Origin: Phalacrocorax aristotelis
Taxonomy: Eukaryota; Chordata; Aves; Suliformes; Phalacrocoracidae
Reading direction: 5' to 3'
Length of the DNA: 64,000 nt
NCBI RefSeq assembly: GCF_949628215.1
Contig: NC_134278.1
Span: 46,130,191 to 46,194,190, forward strand
In this document: positions 13,240-26,000 of the stretch, in pieces
Layout: each line of letters begins with the position of its first letter
Position numbering within the stretch: the first letter of the stretch is position 1
Program-made: the position numbers and the translations under genes
The notes under the pieces: generated by a model
What the model saw: only the letters and a program-made list of their open reading frames with translations
Databases searched by the model: none
What the model was told of the DNA's origin: nothing

Positions 13240-14350
13240 CTACAAAATGAAGAAGGATCCCTGGCACGGAAAGTCGAGTTGGGAAAATGATGTCATGGAT
13301 TGAGTGCAGTTATTTGAGACCAAATTCACCTGCAGTGCAAGCAAAGGCCAGCTCTCAATGACTTAAAATTTGTTGCTTGCACATTATTTTTTCTTCTGCT
13401 TAGGCTGAATTTGATCCTGTGCCACACACATACAGGAGTGACTGAGAACTGTTTATATATGCTTGATGAAATACTGGCAATTATTTTAATTAAAAATGCT
13501 TGCTCTTTTTCAAAACAGGAGCTATATAGCTTTCCATACATTTTCATCTATGACTACATTTTTTTTTGCTAAAAACTGGGATAGAAATATCCGGTTAAAA
13601 CATGACTATTATGAGCTTAAAGGAGACTTGGAGAAAAGAAGAAAATGGTCCTCCTATCTGAGGAATTCAAAACCAAACCAAAATGGAAATAAATTTCCTC
13701 ATTAATAGAAAATTTGTAGAAGCTGAAATTCAAAGCACATAGTCCTACAACCTACAACCAAAACATGCTCATCAGGAGCTGCTGTCACAGAAACTGGGAA
13801 ATTGTATTTTGTGTGTTTTATGTGTCAGTTTTCTTGTACTGCCTAGACTTCCCCAGGCTGTAAACAGTGGCTGGGGATCCTTGCGGGGCCTGGAGTCCCC
13901 TTTCCACAGGAGGGGCAAAGCACCCTGGAAGGACCTGACCTGCAGCCCCCTGGGCCATGGCGACTGGTACTAGACCTAGCACCCAGACCCTCCCAGGGTT
14001 TTCTAATCCTCTAACTGAGAGCTTGGAGCCACAAGATCCTAATGGGCAGGTGTCATCCTGCAGCCAGAAGTGCAGGATTGGGTCAAGCCTTTTTGTTGTC
14101 CTCAGATAAGCTGAGGACTTCAGCCATAACTGTCTCCTCAGCGTTTCCATCTAACTGGGTTATCTTGCTCCCTCCCCTGAATCCCATCCCTAATCTGTTT
14201 CCTGTGAACTTAATGCAGTGTCTGAAGCACTGAAAGTTACATGGTGCAGTGCCTAAATGCTGTTTTGGGACTAATCCTTTTGGCCTGTTACATATAAAAC
14301 CTTTGTAGTATGAGCAAAGCATCTGAAATAGGAAGAAGCATGAATAATAC

Positions 14351-14470
14351 CTTCCTGCTTTCTTGTTCTGCTGATACATCTCCCATGTGTAACATAAAAT
14401 TAAAATATAGCAAATAAATATCAGTGGTAAAGGAAAAAAGAAAGTTGTTATAGTAAGATAAAGTGTGTAC
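14351..14470 (-). pseudogene. MCHR2: MCHR2 exon encoding TM5 and the start of ICL3
   Basis: This 120-bp exon has acceptor TGTTTTACAG. It begins with the last base of the ECL2 Trp codon and reads [16 protein letters not shown], the TM5 core with its conserved Pro, then [20 protein letters not shown], as in mammalian MCHR2. The donor is GGAAG/GTATTA, usable but weaker than the others. If the donor were skipped, the frame would stay open to 14083 and add about 90 unrelated residues. The exon itself has no lesion. Confidence 0.9.
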
Positions 14471-16241
14471 CTGTAAAACAAAATGCAAAAAGAACAAACA
14501 AGGTGATTACACGAAGACCATCTCATAGATGTAAAAAATAAATTACATTTTTCATAATGTGGTCTCTGATTTGCGATTCTTGATTAGAGATACATGGAGT
14601 TTGTTTTAGGTAGCAGCAAGTACCTAGAACTGCAAGACTTTTCAGCATTAAAGTCTGTGCTTAGCTTTCCAAATTCGGTATGGTGTGCTTTTTCCAGCAC
14701 CTGTATAGTGAAAATTCTTGCAAGCACTTGTGCAGGACCCAGTCTGCTTAGTCCCCTGGTATTTTGGTAGTCTGATAGTAGCACAGTTTTTTCAATCATT
14801 CTTGCATTGTTAGTGTAATCTAGTCTACACCATCTTTCCTAGTTGGTTTGTTGGTATTTTGCTATTAATCAAGTTATTTTGTTTCTATTTATTCTTTATC
14901 AACTGAAGAACTTCCACCAAAGAAGGAAAGTAGATTGTTTTGTTACAATTTGTTCCTGACAAATAGACACAGAGTCTTTCTTATCCCTTTACAGATTGAG
15001 AGCTTAATAATTTGTTAAACTTTCTCATTATTGAAGTTCATTTTTTCTTTACCTACCAGAGTCTCCTTTTACTTGTCTTCATACTTTTCTGTGTTAAAAC
15101 CTCTAATGTGGAATTAAACAAACATCTGACAATTGGTCATGCCATCTGAAAGAGGATGGACTAGACTGAATTCCCAAAATCCTTTAACCCTGTTTTTCTT
15201 CTATTTTCTCTGATTTCTTTCAGGCTATTGGGAGTCTCATGTCCTTCACAAGTCCTTGAAAATAATCAGTCATATTTCATTTTTACTAATACCTTAAGTC
15301 TTCAACAATGATTTTCATCAAGCTTTGCTTACATTAAAATATTTAACTTCTGTACAGTTACACATTTTTCCTTTTCTAGTGCTCCGGAGTTAGAATTAAT
15401 TCCATTAAAAATCTGGTTGCAATCCAGCTGGAGGGAGAGGGAAGGGAGGGTTGAACAAAAAAGGCTTTTAGGTTTTGTCTACACTAACAACTAGTACAAA
15501 TGAGTAGTGACAATCTGTAAAGTGAAGTACTTGGTGCTTAGGACATGACACATTATACTCATGTTAGGGGGTTTAACTTTGAATTTTCTCTAATTGGATC
15601 CTGTGGATTGAGGACTGAGTACACAGCAGTGGTTGGAGTCCATTCATTGAGTTCCTGGAGCACTTTTTCCAGTCTGATTTCACCAAAAGAATACAGATCA
15701 TGTGCTCTGAGACTGTTGAATAGTGTGAACTCATGTGTGGTAATTAGAGATAATTGGGATACTCACTCTAAAAATACCTTCTTTATACGAATAAACATGC
15801 TAATATAAAAACACCTAGTATCAGCCAAATCTGCTCTCTGTTATGTAAGGTTTTAAAAATTTCCTTTTATGTCGCTTGCTAGTCATCACTCAACAAGCTA
15901 ATCAAATTCAACAAATAGGCAGGAATCTGCTTGGTCATGAGATACTGGAAAACTATGTATGCAATCTGAGGCGTGTTTAACCTCTTCTGTCATCTATATC
16001 TTCCAAACATGACAGTCTGCCAGGTCAGAAAGGACATTAAGATCCCATTTGTGAGCAACAGTTACTTAAATGCAGCAAGAAAAGATAAGGAGAAACAGAA
16101 ATTCTTCAGTTACATTTGTTATTTGGGAGCTATCTTGCTCAACTTGTTCATGCTAGGGCTGCCTCAATATTACCAATAAAATCTGAGAGGTAATGATTGA
16201 ATGATATGAGGCTCAGCTTCAGCTTTTAATTCTATTCATTA

Positions 16242-16298
16242 CATCCATCCATCCATCCATCCATCCATCCATCCATCCATCCATCCATCCATCCATCC
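16242..16298. repeat. (CATC)n microsatellite
   Basis: About 14 perfect CATC units lie only 84 bp downstream of the TM4 exon donor (16382), inside the short intron before the TM5 exon. It is likely to be polymorphic in length. Confidence 0.95.
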
Positions 16299-16381
16299 GC
16301 CTCTCAGAGATGTCAAAGACAAAATGGGTGGTTTCCTCAGCACCAGCTGAAGAAATGATCACCCGAGCTTTGAAAGCTTAC

Positions 16382-16576
16382 CAGAGAACATCATCAGGTG
16401 AGGTTAGATCAAAAGCACAACTTTCCAAACCATCTTTGAACTTTATTACTTCTGAGTAGGCCCACACAGGGAGCATCAGAATAAGTGATGCCACCCATAA
16501 ACATAAATTGACTCGAATTGTGTTTGATCTTGTTCTCAGGTGGGTTAGGCGAAATGGCTGGACAAAAGAAAGGTAC
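16382..16576 (-). pseudogene. MCHR2: MCHR2 exon encoding ICL2, TM4 and ECL2
   Basis: This 195-bp exon has acceptor GGCTTTTACAG and donor CTCTG/GTAAGC. It encodes residues 131-194 plus two bases. It opens with the Tyr of DRY followed by [10 protein letters not shown], passes through TM4 with the conserved Trp (LCLWVASL) and the [14 protein letters not shown] segment, and continues into ECL2, whose Cys (ESCAFDL) pairs with the TM3 Cys. The SPDDVLW end matches MCHR2 closely. The frame is intact with no stop. The frame is too short for a simple length-based gene scan to pick up, so this exon was found by reading the minus strand between its neighbours. Confidence 0.92.
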
Positions 16577-18699
16577 CTGTAAAAGCCAGTAACATAGTAA
16601 TATAATAGAAAAACAATAAAGTATTTAGGTTAATATTGTTGATCACAAAATAAAAATTCTAATAGCCATCACAAGGGAAGGAAACAGCATTTTTCAAAAG
16701 TTGTCTTGTACAACATGCCAGAATGTCTTTTATTCAAGCAAATTCCTTAACGTTCAACAAATGTTGTTATAACTGATCATGCTTTTGGTCACAACATTAT
16801 TTAATTAATATGACAAGAGTTTTTAATAAATTATAGTAGATTATCATGTAGAAGCTAGAATTTAAAAACTCAGACATACAAGAAGCAAGCAGAGACAAAA
16901 TCTGAGATGAAGTTAGTTCTGGAAAAGGACTGGAGATAATTTAATACAGGCAAGACTGCTATTTAAGAAAAATAGAACTTTCAGACATATTTTAGCTCTA
17001 GGAGTGCTCAAGTCTGTTATAGTTTTAATTTAAATGTTAGTCTCCACAAAACTGAAGATAGAACTGAAAGACTTCACTACCTTAGAAGTAACCTTCAGTT
17101 AGCAGCAGCTTATGATACAAAACAAATTCAACTTCTTTTTCATGACCTTCACATTTTGTAAAATGTTGGGGTGAATAATCTGTCAGATCAAAATGGATTA
17201 AAGTAGGCAATCTTTGATCTAAAAGCAGAATACTAAACACAAAAATTCACATGTCATAAGAAAGAAGAGGAAGTGAAAGCAGGGTGTATTTTCCTTCTAA
17301 TTTTTTTCAGGAGTGAGTAGGGTAGGTATGAAGTCCCCTACATTTGGTACACTTTTTCATTTCCAGATGAGATCAGACTACCTACTAACACAACCACTGA
17401 TTCACAGTTTAACAACTTGTTCGGGAAGAACGGTGTCAGATCACCTTAGAAAAAATTCAACAAAGGTAAAGAAACCTGACAATGAATTTCACCTTTTTTT
17501 CTTTCCATCCTTTGCACACACAGAATCTGGCACGCTGGGACGAGCCATAGGCCTGCCCAAAAGGTACCGGGGGCAGACAGTATGCAACGAAGCCTGAAAA
17601 CTTCCATTGCCCTGGGTCTTGTTACTGCTTTGTGGCTGTTGAACTCACTGCATTCTGCAAAGCTGTTTGGGGGAAGATGCAGCACTGTCCTGTGATAGAT
17701 TTGAGGTCGTATAACCACATGAGACAAACAGAAACCAGCACCGAGCAACCTCACTTTGGTGCTCCACAGGCAATCTGCTGCAGATACAGCTCTCATCAGT
17801 ATGGTCTCCTAGTGGAGACCCTCACAGAGGGATGATTCTCATCGCATTGCTGCTAGCCTAAGAGTATGATCAGCTATGATCCCCTCTGATATGTGATGAG
17901 AGGTCTACCACTGAGGTCCTAGCTCTGCTAGTGGCATCTGTATCCATTGCCACCCAGGCTGTGGACTTACAGTTCTGTCTTGGACCCACATCCACTAACA
18001 CACTCCCTGTGACAGGGAAAAGGTCAGGTGGAAGAACCCAAACTCTGCCAGCAGGAGCTGGTGGGTGAGTGAGGAACCATAACACTGAAGAGAAATGGGT
18101 GAGATGAAACTTACGGAGAAAACTCAATTCATCCATTTGTCAGTTCATAATTCTTAAATTAATTGCAAGTGATACAGCTAAATGAAAGCTCAAAGTTTTA
18201 CGTAAAAAAGGAGGGAGGGATCTTTGGCACTTTTGGGTTGTTTTTTTGGTAGAAAACATCTATTTTATGATCAGCCTTTACAAAATAGATCAAAAATTGA
18301 ATTCTGTCATTTTTAATTAGATCACACATGCCTTTTTTTGTGCATAATGTTGGAAGAGTTTTGGGTAATAGCAGTGAAACACATCTCTCTTGTGAGAGAT
18401 AGATCGACTCTGTTTTAAAAAGACAGAAAACTGAATCATAATCATAGAAATCTTTTGAAATGGTAATTTTCTGAAATTAACTGAGAATGAGTGATTTACT
18501 AGCTGCTATGAGAAGGGCATTATAAAGGAATGTAAACAATACTTGAAAATAATTTTCTTTGTGATTGGCTATTAGCATCTTCTCTACCAAATTCCATCCT
18601 GTTGACTTCATGTCAGTATTTAAATATTGTACAAGTTGAAAAATGTTTACATACTGGTAGAATTTTCACTGAATTTTAGTGCTTGTAAAGCAGAAAAGA

Positions 18700-19782
18700 T
18701 CACAGAATCCCAGGTTGGAAGGGACATCAGAGATCATCTAGTCCAACCTTTCTAGGAAGAGCACAGTCTAGACAAGATGGCCCAGCACCCTGTCCGGATG
18801 ACTCTTGAAGGTGTCCAATGTGGCCAAGCCAACCTCTTCCCTGGGGAGATTATTCCAATGGTTGACTGTCCTCACTGTGAAAAATTTCCCTCTTGTGTCC
18901 AACCAGAATGTCCCCAAGAGCAACTTGGATCCATTCCCCCTTGTCCTCTCCATGTGACTCCATGTAAAACAGGAGTCTCCATCTTCTTTGTAGCTACCCC
19001 TTAAGTACTGGTACACGGTGATGAGATCCCCTCTGAGCCTCCTTTTGTCAAGGCTGAACAAGCCCAGTTCTCCCAGCCTATCCTCATATGGCGGGCTGCT
19101 CAGGCCTTTGATCATCTTGGTGGCCCTTCTCTGGACCCCTTCCAGCCTGTCCACATCCTTTTTGTACAGCGGGCACCAGAACTGCACACAGTCCTCCAGG
19201 GGTGGCCTGACAAGTGCTGAGTAGAGTGGGGTAATGACTTCTTTACCTCTGCTGGCAATGCCCTTTTTGATGCAACCCAGCATCCTGTTGGCCTTCTTGG
19301 CCGCAGCAGCACACTGTTCGCTCATGTTGAGCTTTCTGTCCACCAGGACCCCCAGGTCCCTTTCCACAGAGCTGCTCCCCAGCCAGGTGCATCCCAGTCT
19401 GGGCTGCACTCCTGGATTATGTTTTCCCAGGTGCATGACCTTACCCTTCTCTTTGTTGAACTTCATAAGTTTCATGTTGGCCCACTCCTCCAGCCTATCC
19501 AGATCTCCCTGCAGAGCAGCTCTCCCTTCTGGAGTGTCTACTTCCCCACTCAATTTGGTGTCATCTGCAAAATTCATCAGGCTACACTTGATCCCGTTAT
19601 CCAGAACACTTCAGAAGATGTTGAATAACATCGGGCCCAATATCAATCCCTGGGGGACTCTATTTGTGACAAGTTGCCACTTTGAAAAAGAGCTATTTAC
19701 CACCACCCTTTGGGTGCGGCCGATTCCCCACCCACTGCACAGACCACTTGTCTAGGCCACAATGCATTAATTTCTTCAGGAA
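18700..19782 (-). mobile_element. CR1 LINE fragment with a 269-codon open frame
   Basis: This is a minus-strand CR1 in the third MCHR2 intron (between the TM3 and TM4 exons), in the same orientation as the gene. From 19577 to 18768 one frame stays open. It begins just before FADDTKLSG (catalytic Asp-Asp kept) and continues through RDLGVLVDRKLNMSEQCA, KKANRMLGCIKKGIASR, QRRATKMIKGL and [16 protein letters not shown] to the normal C-terminus. Upstream of 19577 the RT palm is frameshifted and is lost beyond about 19780. The 3' tail lies at 18700. It is better preserved than the copy at 4.4 kb, but 5'-truncated and so immobile by itself. Confidence 0.92.
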
Positions 19783-22700
19783 AAAAATGACAGCCCAATA
19801 AAAGAAGGCAGTGCAAGCTAGCATAATATGAATTTTAAGACAGTTTCTGGCACCACCTAAGACGACATACTTTTTCTAAAGGGTTATAATCTACATGTGG
19901 AATGCCACAGCACTTGTACTCAGCTAATTAAGAAATCTGATTTGGAAACGACATCATTCTTCCAGAAGACTTTTTTTTCCCCAGAAAGTAGTAGTTTTGG
20001 TGTGTTCTGAACAACGGCCATTAGAGATTAATTCTGTATTGCTCTCAAGCTGTACCTTAGCTAGAAATGAAAAAATATCTCTCAATCAGTGAACTATTTA
20101 TATTGCTCACAGGTTAAGTGAAAAAATGCAGAAAAAACGTACAATAAAAGCCTGCAAGGAACAGTCTTTTTAATAATGTGATTCTTTCCTAAAATCACTT
20201 CATGAAAGAAAAACAGGTACAGACATGTATTAGGTTTATTGAATTATTAGAAATAAAGGAACAGAGCTTGGTGGAGATATTCTAGATTTGCATTATTAAA
20301 AACACAAGAAGCCAGACAGGCGTACATAACACCAACTGCAATGTGTGCAAATTGAACATTGCTTTTTGCTTTCAGATACCCTGGTATGCATCTACATTTG
20401 CTCTACTAAAACCAGGAATGCTGCTGTGAATTTTCTTCAATGCAGTGTAGAGCAGAAGCTTAGTAAGTGACTGGCTGCTTACGAATGTGTTCACTAGGCC
20501 GAAACCTCAAGTTTAATTGGATTTAATAATCCAGTACTGGTACCAGTAAATAACCAGAAATATCATTAACTGGACAGCAGGAAACTTCAATACCTGCCAT
20601 TCCTTTGCTGCGTTGCTGTATCTGTATTAATATATAGCCATACTTACACATTTTACATGATGTGAATATCTGATACGAATCAGAAGATCCTTGTCTATAG
20701 GTGCTGGCAAGACCTTGAAATGTTGTTCAAAGTCCTGGACTTGTTTTTCACAGATCGGGTTTACCAGCCTGTCAGAACAAGGTGCCTGCAGCACCTCAAT
20801 TGCTTGGTATTATTGCCCTTGGCGCAGTGAAGTTCAGGAACAAGTGCATAAGATCAAGAAAGATTCATATTTCATGTGATAATAAATTATTTTCAGTTTT
20901 GCTTGAATATGAGTATGAAAGAGAGTTCTTTCATTATTCAAGCTTTGCGACAACCAAGTTCTTTTCGCTAAATAAGGTTAAAGTAATGACCATTATTGCT
21001 AGAATCAGCAAAAGGCTTTTCTGGCATATGATATCTTAAAGAGCTATGTCTAATTTCATGCAGTTATTCTTAATCCTCAAGATGGTGACAGAAAGAACAG
21101 AAATCCTCTACATTTGCAATGGTAGAACAGCTTTGTACCATTCTTGGTACAGCTACCTCTCCTATTTCACTGGCTGCCTCATGGAAATAGCTTTTGACAC
21201 TGGTATTGCTTACAGGGTCACTGTAATTGAGTGTAATTTACAGGCTTCTCAAGTTCTTAAAACTTGCATTTACTCCCACTTTATACAAAATTTAACCACT
21301 TAGCACATGTAAGCACAGTATACTATGTATGCTTTGAGGTTGCTTTCATTTTTCAAGTGGTGCAAACAACACCATCTCCATGCAAAGTAAGGGGGCAATA
21401 CTGCAACTCTTTTTAAAATTGGCAGCGGAGATGTTTCCAAAAAATGATTACTGAAGAAAGTTACAATGGGCTTTACCAAAAAAATCAGGGAATAAACTGT
21501 GAATTAAAGGAAATATTTGTGAGAAAATGCAAGCGTGTAAGATGGAAATCAGGGGTGTGGGGGAAGCACAGAAAAGTGACATTAGTAGCTGATACGGAGT
21601 AAGAAGTGCACATAACCAGACACCCCTCTTCCTGCAGGCTGCAAGGAAGGTGACATGATATTCCATCCTTTGCTGTGCTTTTCATACACCCCATGAGTCA
21701 CCTCTTAGACATGCCTACTGCCTGCCATTTATGAGACTGAACTTTTTTTCATGCCTACGGTTGGGTGATACAAAAACGCTTTAATGCTTTCATATGCTTC
21801 TGCTTAGCAGGAAGGTTTCAGTGAGATCTCCCTTCTGTTTCAAGCTGCTTAAGCTCACAAGGCACCTAACCACAAAAACATTAGTTATTTCTTATTAGCT
21901 CTTTCATTAAGAACCATGTATTGCACAAAGGTTTTTAAGACAGGTTCACATGCACAGAGGTTTTTTTCCAGGGACCGTAGCTGATGGCATATAGTGACTT
22001 TGAGGGAAAAATCAAAGTCAAAAGAGAGGGTGTGGAAAGGTACAGCTGTCCTGAGTGGACAGCTGGGAAGAGAAGTAATGGGGGGTCATCTCCAGACAAG
22101 CATCCATCTCTGAGTCTCTTCTCTAGTGCCATACATGGTTCCCCCAGTACCGCTTTTCTCTACAGTATCAACATAGTTTTCATCAGGACTAACTTTTTGC
22201 CAGTTGCTCCTGCCTATGATGCTGTTGGTGTTGCTGAGAGCACGCTTTCTTGAGGCTGCATGCTGACTTGCTGTTAAGTTGGTCCACTAATGTCAACCAG
22301 AATGTTTGACCAAGGGTAGGAAAAGGGAGGGGAAGAAGGGGTGATTCTCACGCTGGTGGCAGTCACTTCCCATGAGAACCCACCATAACAACGCGGTGGG
22401 TTTGCAGGTGCAGGGCTGGGAGGATAACAGCACAAGATCCACAGCGTGGGAACAAGGGGAAAGTGCTGCCCCAGAGGCTCTGGGAAAGGCTGCTGTGGCA
22501 GCTTGGGTGACCGGGCGCAGAGCTGCCAGCAGAAAGCCAGCTACAGAGCTTCAGAGAGAAGGCTGTTAGCAATGCAAAAGGCTGACGCTTTTAAGGCACC
22601 GTGTGACGTGTGGCTTAACAGATGATATTGCATTTGCTTAAAGAACCAGAGCCCAGCGCAGCTCAGGATTTATCAAGAGCGAATGTAACTCATTCTGATA

Positions 22701-23022
22701 GCAGCTACAGTCTAGTGGTTATCAGACTAACATAGTTTGTAATAAAACTGTGTTAAAGGCCATTGAAAATCATTGCAGGAAGGAATGCCAAGTGCAAAGG
22801 AACCCCCTTAGCCTGGGATGGGTACTGAATCCACATCTTCCAGCTCCAGAGGTGCCCACCACTGCCTATGGGCTGGCTGAGCCTGGTTTCTTTTGCTGCG
22901 TAGACATTGTCTTCCTGGGTACCCAGCTGAGTTTTCACAGGTTTCTCACAAAAGTAAAGGACAGGTTACTAATGGTGCTGTTGAGGGTACTAAAATCTGG
23001 CCTGTACATCTGTGTTTTTCCC

Positions 23023-23057
23023 TATGTATGTATGTAAAATGTATGTATGTAAAATGA
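23023..23057. repeat. Short (TATG)n with a duplicated unit
   Basis: TATGTATGTATGTAAAATG is present twice in direct succession (TATGTATGTAAAATG core), forming a small tandem duplication of a microsatellite in the intron before the TM4 exon. Confidence 0.8.
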
Positions 23058-26000
23058 CTTTTCACACTCTCTGGATCAATTATTTTGCTGGACATTTTCA
23101 TATACCGATATGTGACTTTAGAGGATAATTTCCCTGGGTTTCTAGTTCCCATTTTTAATATTCATCTGAGCAAAAGAAAAAAAAGTCATTTAGTGAACTT
23201 AAAGATGAAAAGCAAGTCATTAGACTGAATGGAATGAAAACACCACCAGAAATTCAATTCGATGTAAGTGAAAATGATTCTTTTCTTGATAGAACTCAAA
23301 CTTATTCCAGCCTGACGGTATTCTCACTTACCCTCCCCTAGACAATAAGAAATTAATCTCACCCTAAACACTTAACAAGCAGCTTTGTCTCCTTCCTTTT
23401 GCAGTAGTGGGTTCTATTGGTTGTTTCAATTTGCATGTAATTTTCAATCTTGCCTATTGTCTGATGATAAATTTGTGATATGAAATGTTGAGTGGTGCAT
23501 TCGGGAAAACATGCTGTTTTGAAAATACGGGGTAATTTCCACTTCAGAGAGTGGAACTTAAAGGCAGACATGTGCCCTCATCTGACAAAGTAATTATCAG
23601 TAAGAAAAGGGTCTTTTGTTGAGAAAAGTCTGAAGAATACTTACCCGAAACAAACAATAATGGGGGTGTTTGAGCTGTGTCTCTGACACAGAGAGCTGGA
23701 GAAGGAGGCAGTGATGGAGCTTCCAGAGTTCTCAAAAAGTACAAAGCACCAGCTATGTGGTGCCTGCTACCCATGCCTATTACTGCATTTCTTTCTGCCT
23801 TTCTGCCAAACTTTCTGTTATAATGCTGCCTTGAGGAACATCTATGAGACCAACCATCACCAAAGGTAGGTGGTACAATCATGAAAGCCAAGACAACACT
23901 TTGAAAGAGAGAGTATTTCATGGGAGCATGTGCTCCTAGTTAATGTTGTAGCTAACTGCATGTCATCTCCTCTGATTTCTAGCAAAGCCGTAAACATCTG
24001 GTCAGTCTTCTGTTATGCATACAAAACAAGTAGAAGGGAAACATGTCTTGGAGCTTGGATTTTTCCACACTTTTTTCTTCCTGCATCTGTACATATCTTA
24101 ACCTGTCATATTTGACATCCTCCAGTCTAACATTATTACTATGTATTGCATATTGTCACAATATAGTATGCTGGCACTATTATTATTATTATAACTAATT
24201 AGCATAAATTATCCAAATAATATTATTTATTAATTTCTTATCTGTATTGGCTTAAAATGTACTACTCTTAGGATTGCTCCAAGAGGCAGCAAAGTGTAAT
24301 ACACTCAACGCCAAATAATGGGCTGCTCAGGAGATTGAGCTTTTAATAGGCTTTTACCTTTTCCTCTGTCTGGGGTGTTTGTGACTGCATGTGAAGTGAA
24401 GCAAGGAACAACAGAAAAAGGAGTGTGAAGAATGAGTAAATGGGTTAGTCCATGGCAAATCAGGTGGTTCTGGTTTTAAATAACTAAAAGCCCATAACTT
24501 TCATAGAGAAATGGTCTCACCCTACCAGTGACACTGCCTTGGTAAATATTTCTTAGAGCAACATTACATCAATGGGCAAGCCGGGAACTCATTTTCTCGT
24601 GCCTGTCAGTCTTGGATCACCTGCCTGTTTCTTCTCAGCCTGGAGTTGTTTACTCCAGATTTATCTTTCCAGCCTCACCTCTCCATTTATGTGCCTGAAA
24701 CCTTAAGAGGATAAGTTAAATAAATATTTATGCAGCCCTCAAAATTGACTGGTACCCTATGTATCTCAGACTTCAGGACTTTGTTCAGGGAACTTTTCCC
24801 ATGCACAAACACACTTTGTAAATGGGGTATTCACAAAAAGCAATTATTTATTGGCTATTACAATAGAAAACAGACCACCCCTGTATGGCACCTTTGAGTC
24901 TTTGCTGTACAGCTGTCAATGGGAGTGAAGGGGCACCTTCAGAATCCTTGATTCTTGTTAGTATTTTATACCTCTTCATGCCAGTGTTTCTCTTCTTGAA
25001 CCTTTGAGATGCGAACTGTTTCCACCTCAACTGTCTTATCTATAGCTGCAATCTTACCTTTCTTAGCTCACACAGTTCTACTCTAGGTACTTTCTCACAG
25101 CTTAGCATTTAGGAATTTTCTTAGGAAGCTGAGACAAGATGATACAGCTGTACCATACCAAAAGTACGCCTTGGATCACAGACAACTGAATCCTCTCAAG
25201 AGGATTACACCTTTCCTTACAACCAAAGTTTGCAGAAGTAGTTGTCAGAAGCAGGTGCACTCTGTAAGAAGGGACCCAAACAGTGGCATTTTCCTATGAC
25301 ATGCTCCAGTGGAGTCATGTTACAGGGAATGAAGTATGCCTCACAGACTCCTGTCACAGAAAGGAAGTCTGGCACAGGTTTTACCAGCTGCATCTTGCAT
25401 GCCATTAAGGAGTAGGGAGTGATGTGACTTCTGAATCTGCATTAGTTATTTTGAACATGTAAGTCTTGGCTCTTTTCTTAAAAAGTCATAGGCCAAGAAG
25501 TTCCTTTGCCATTGCAAACAAGTCACTAACACTGCTAATGTTCATATTCATTGTAAGTCAAGTGACTTATCGTGTAGGACATCATACCAGACCTCCTTTT
25601 CATCCATCTCACCATCTCTCCTGTCTCACCACAGACTGCAGCATAAGAGTATATCAGTATTTGGGACCAAGGAAATGTTGTCTTCAGCATACACAGATGT
25701 GTTTTCACTTAGGCAAGTGATATTTTCATTGAAGAGTCAAATTTACTTTTGACAAACATGGAGGAAAATTATATTAGGATTGTTGTCTATGTGTGCCTTT
25801 GCGCACCCTTGTCCAGAGAACAGGTGGTGTATGTTGCTTCTTAGGAAGCTTTTTTTAACTGATAGGCAAAATTCTGCTACCAAAGTTTAATTCAGGCTTA
25901 ATTTATGTAATCTTGGCCTGTGGCATAACAAGAATCTGTATTTAAAAAGGTGTCTGATGTCAATTTAGAAAACTTTATCATAAATTTTAATATGCATAGT

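Noticed and set aside
14083..14350. Open extension past the TM5 exon (about 90 residues)
   Set aside because: It begins at a usable GT donor, leaves the MCHR2 homology at exactly that point and shows no motif. It is intronic read-through.
16242..16298. Regular short repeats considered as a CRISPR-like array
   Set aside because: Perfect 4-bp tandem units without spacers; this is a eukaryotic microsatellite.
19234..19755. 173-codon plus-strand frame
   Set aside because: It is antisense to the CR1 element at 18.7-19.8 kb, whose real coding frame is on the minus strand.
22350..22570. GC-richer patch considered as an extra exon or CpG island
   Set aside because: CpG is not enriched, the frames on both strands show no known domain, and MCHR2 needs no further exon at this position.
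23544..23921. 125-codon minus-strand frame inside an MCHR2 intron
   Set aside because: No motif or homology that I recognise, and the length is within chance expectation for 64 kb in six frames.
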